From: an uncultured Armatimonadota bacterium
GTDB taxonomy: Bacteria > Armatimonadota > Fimbriimonadia > Fimbriimonadales > Fimbriimonadaceae
Direction: 5' to 3'
Length of the DNA stretch: 64,000 nt
Assembly: GCA_903833215.1 (NCBI GenBank)
Contig: CAILEM010000060.1
Span: 168,585-232,584 of the forward strand
Below are positions 63,026 to 64,000 of this stretch, one piece after another. A program made the position numbers and the translations under genes. Numbering within the stretch: position 1 is the first letter of the stretch; the number at the start of each line of letters is the position of its first letter. The notes beneath the pieces are model-generated. The model had not been told where the DNA came from. It made no database searches and worked only from the letters and a program-made list of their open reading frames with translations.

Positions 63026-63057
63026 GCCCACATGCGTTCCGTCGAACCCATGTGGGC
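63026..63057. terminator. Hairpin between converging genes, copy 1
   Basis: GCCCACATG (63026-63034) pairs with CATGTGGGC (63049-63057), and an inner GTTC/GAAC pair extends the stem. On the plus strand it is followed by AATTATTTAT. A near-identical hairpin follows the paralogue at 63719, so it belongs to the duplicated unit. Confidence 0.55.
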
Positions 63058-63063
63058 AATTAT

Positions 63064-63669
63064 TTATCTGTAGACGCTTCCGTAGAATCGGTGACGAACG
63101 AAGAAGACGAGTTCACCATCCTGCGGATCGCAGCTCAACGCCGCAACAAGCCTTCCTTTGGCGTCCATAAAGCTGCCTCCGACCGCTCCTGCCGAGTTTG
63201 CGTCGGCCACTTCGCCGTCCTTTTTCCACGAAAATGACTTCAAAACCGTATTCGCCGGGACACCAAGCTTCGTGGCGAGTGCACGCACGTGAGCCTTTGC
63301 CTGTGCGGCATTGCGGAAAAACTGCTTTCCGGTCCGCCCCCTGCCCCGATATTGGTCGTGCCGTCGTGCCTGAAAGGCGTACAAGACCACATTTCCGACC
63401 TCGTCAAGCATCAGGGTGTGATCGTGGCCACTGGTATCGACGTCCCAATCTCTCCTATCTCGCAGAGGAGATGCCGACACACGACAGTCTCTCAAATCGC
63501 CAGGATTACGTCCAAGCATCCGCAGAAAATCCGACGCTTTGGCCGCAATCATTTGCGGGGTTAACTCTCCTGGCAGAAGTTTTCGATCCGTAACGATCTT
63601 CTGTCCCGAAGCGATCGTGAGGATCGCAAAGATGCCAGCAATCCAACTGTTTCTGATTACGTGTGCCAT
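63064..63669 (-). CDS. Exported protein, tandem paralogue (full copy)
   Basis: About 201 residues from ATG 63669 (MAHVIRNSW). A signal peptide (SWIAGIFAILTIASGQ) is followed by a helical then beta-rich mature part: GELTPQMIAAKASDFLRM, QFFRNAAQAKAHVRALATKL, NTVLKSFSWKKDGEVADANS, then GSFMDAKGRLVAALSCDPQD. The layout of an alpha segment and a beta meander resembles PepSY-like inhibitory domains, but this is only a resemblance. The next gene upstream (63757) is nearly identical over its last 80 residues. Confidence 0.65.
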   Translation of the reverse strand: MAHVIRNSWIAGIFAILTIASGQKIVTDRKLLPGELTPQMIAAKASDFLRMLGRNPGDLRDCRVSASPLRDRRDWDVDTSGHDHTLMLDEVGNVVLYAFQARRHDQYRGRGRTGKQFFRNAAQAKAHVRALATKLGVPANTVLKSFSWKKDGEVADANSAGAVGGSFMDAKGRLVAALSCDPQDGELVFFVRHRFYGSVYR

Positions 63670-63718
63670 CGTTGTTCCTGGGCCCATCTCCTTCGGGAAT
63701 GGATCGTTATGTATCGGT

Positions 63719-63750
63719 GCCCACACGAGTTCCGTCGAACCCATGTGGGC
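63719..63750. terminator. Hairpin after tandem paralogue, copy 2
   Basis: GCCCACA (63719-63725) pairs with TGTGGGC (63744-63750) around the same GTTCCGTCGAAC loop as at 63026. It lies 6 bases past the stop of the partial gene at 63757. Confidence 0.55.
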
Positions 63751-63756
63751 GATTGT

Positions 63757-64000
63757 TTAAATGTAGACACCTTTATAGAAACGGTGCCGTGTGAAATAGA
63801 CGAGTTCACCATCCTGCGGATCGCAACTCATGGCTGCAACCAGCCTTCCCTTAGGGTCAACGAAGCTGCCCCCGACCGCTCCTGCCGAGTTTGCGTCCGC
63901 CACTTCGCCGTCCTTTTTCCACGAAAATGACTTCAAAACCGTATTCGTCGGGACACCAAGCTTCGTGGCGAGTGCCCGCACGTGAGCCTTTGCCTGGGCA
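63757..64000 (-). CDS. Exported protein, tandem paralogue (partial, right edge)
   Basis: The last 80 codons of a gene that continues beyond the window; no start is present. The translation runs AQAKAHVRALATKLGVP and ends RHRFYKGVYI. It matches the C-terminus of the gene at 63064-63669 almost residue for residue (differences such as MDAKG/VDPKG), so the two are a recent tandem duplication that includes the downstream hairpin. Confidence 0.7.
   Translation of the reverse strand, partial: AQAKAHVRALATKLGVPTNTVLKSFSWKKDGEVADANSAGAVGGSFVDPKGRLVAAMSCDPQDGELVYFTRHRFYKGVYI

Overview
This window looks like chromosomal DNA of a free-living bacterium of the Armatimonadota, most likely the Fimbriimonadia lineage. 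This is an inference from gene content: RecA, GyrB, ValS, GatB, two sigma-70 family factors, DivIVA and SpoIIM/SigH-type genes of Firmicute flavour occur together with many short lipoproteins, a DUF6785-family membrane protein and CUT1 sugar-transport genes. No phage, plasmid, CRISPR array, rRNA or tRNA gene was recognised. Gene density is high, and most genes are ordinary chromosomal housekeeping genes.

Layout. 1-2010: a sugar ABC transporter in which the solute-binding protein is fused to the permease, cut by the left edge. 2150-7224: recA-recX-rny-ymdB and a secreted PKD protein, closed by a strong terminator. 7363-13592: SigH-like sigma factor, LuxR-type regulator, cdsA, an orphan ABC ATPase, a parS-like site and valS. 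13768-17497 (minus): a split comEC, a DUF721 gene and recF, followed by an AT-rich gap with DnaA-box-like motifs that may be the replication origin. 17754-24166: RDD, DUF58, rhodanese, lipoprotein, queD, DUF2314, a membrane Fe-S oxidoreductase and acpS. 24391-34044: a DUF1016 nuclease, three tandem lipoproteins, gatB, TPR, divIVA, DUF167, DAHP synthase, hisG, pyrD and two receiver-like proteins. 34214-38068: gyrB and a Fic protein with a 24-bp repeat array at its promoter. 38174-41128: five genes I do not recognise. 41302-50285: MFS, a MalG-type permease with a large insertion, a primary-like sigma factor, spoIIM, a CPBP protease and a DUF6785 gene split by one in-frame stop. 50471-55935: a DinG-type helicase, bioY, dedA, DinB and a small membrane protein. 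55945-61542: M29 peptidase, DUF1460 amidase, transglutaminase, alpha-E and ATP-grasp genes, the last three being a known conserved trio. 62086-64000: orphan secreted proteins, including a tandem duplicate that runs off the right edge.

The most striking non-coding content is a set of intergenic repeats. Family 2 is a uniform element of about 288 bp with 65-bp inverted arms and a 157-159 bp core; there are three full copies and two broken ones, all in the same orientation. Family 1 is a 34-bp core (five clear copies and one degenerate copy, including a 118-bp tandem duplication). Family 3 is a double-hairpin unit at two convergent gene junctions. A separate 195-bp nested palindrome lies at 55110-55304. 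Nearly all sit between convergent genes.

Best candidates for something undescribed are the family 2 element, the unrecognised gene block 38174-41128, the AbiEi-like/Fic fusion with its 24-bp operator array, the binding-protein/permease fusion, and the in-frame stop in the DUF6785 gene. Functions given below rest on reading motifs by eye; no database search was run.
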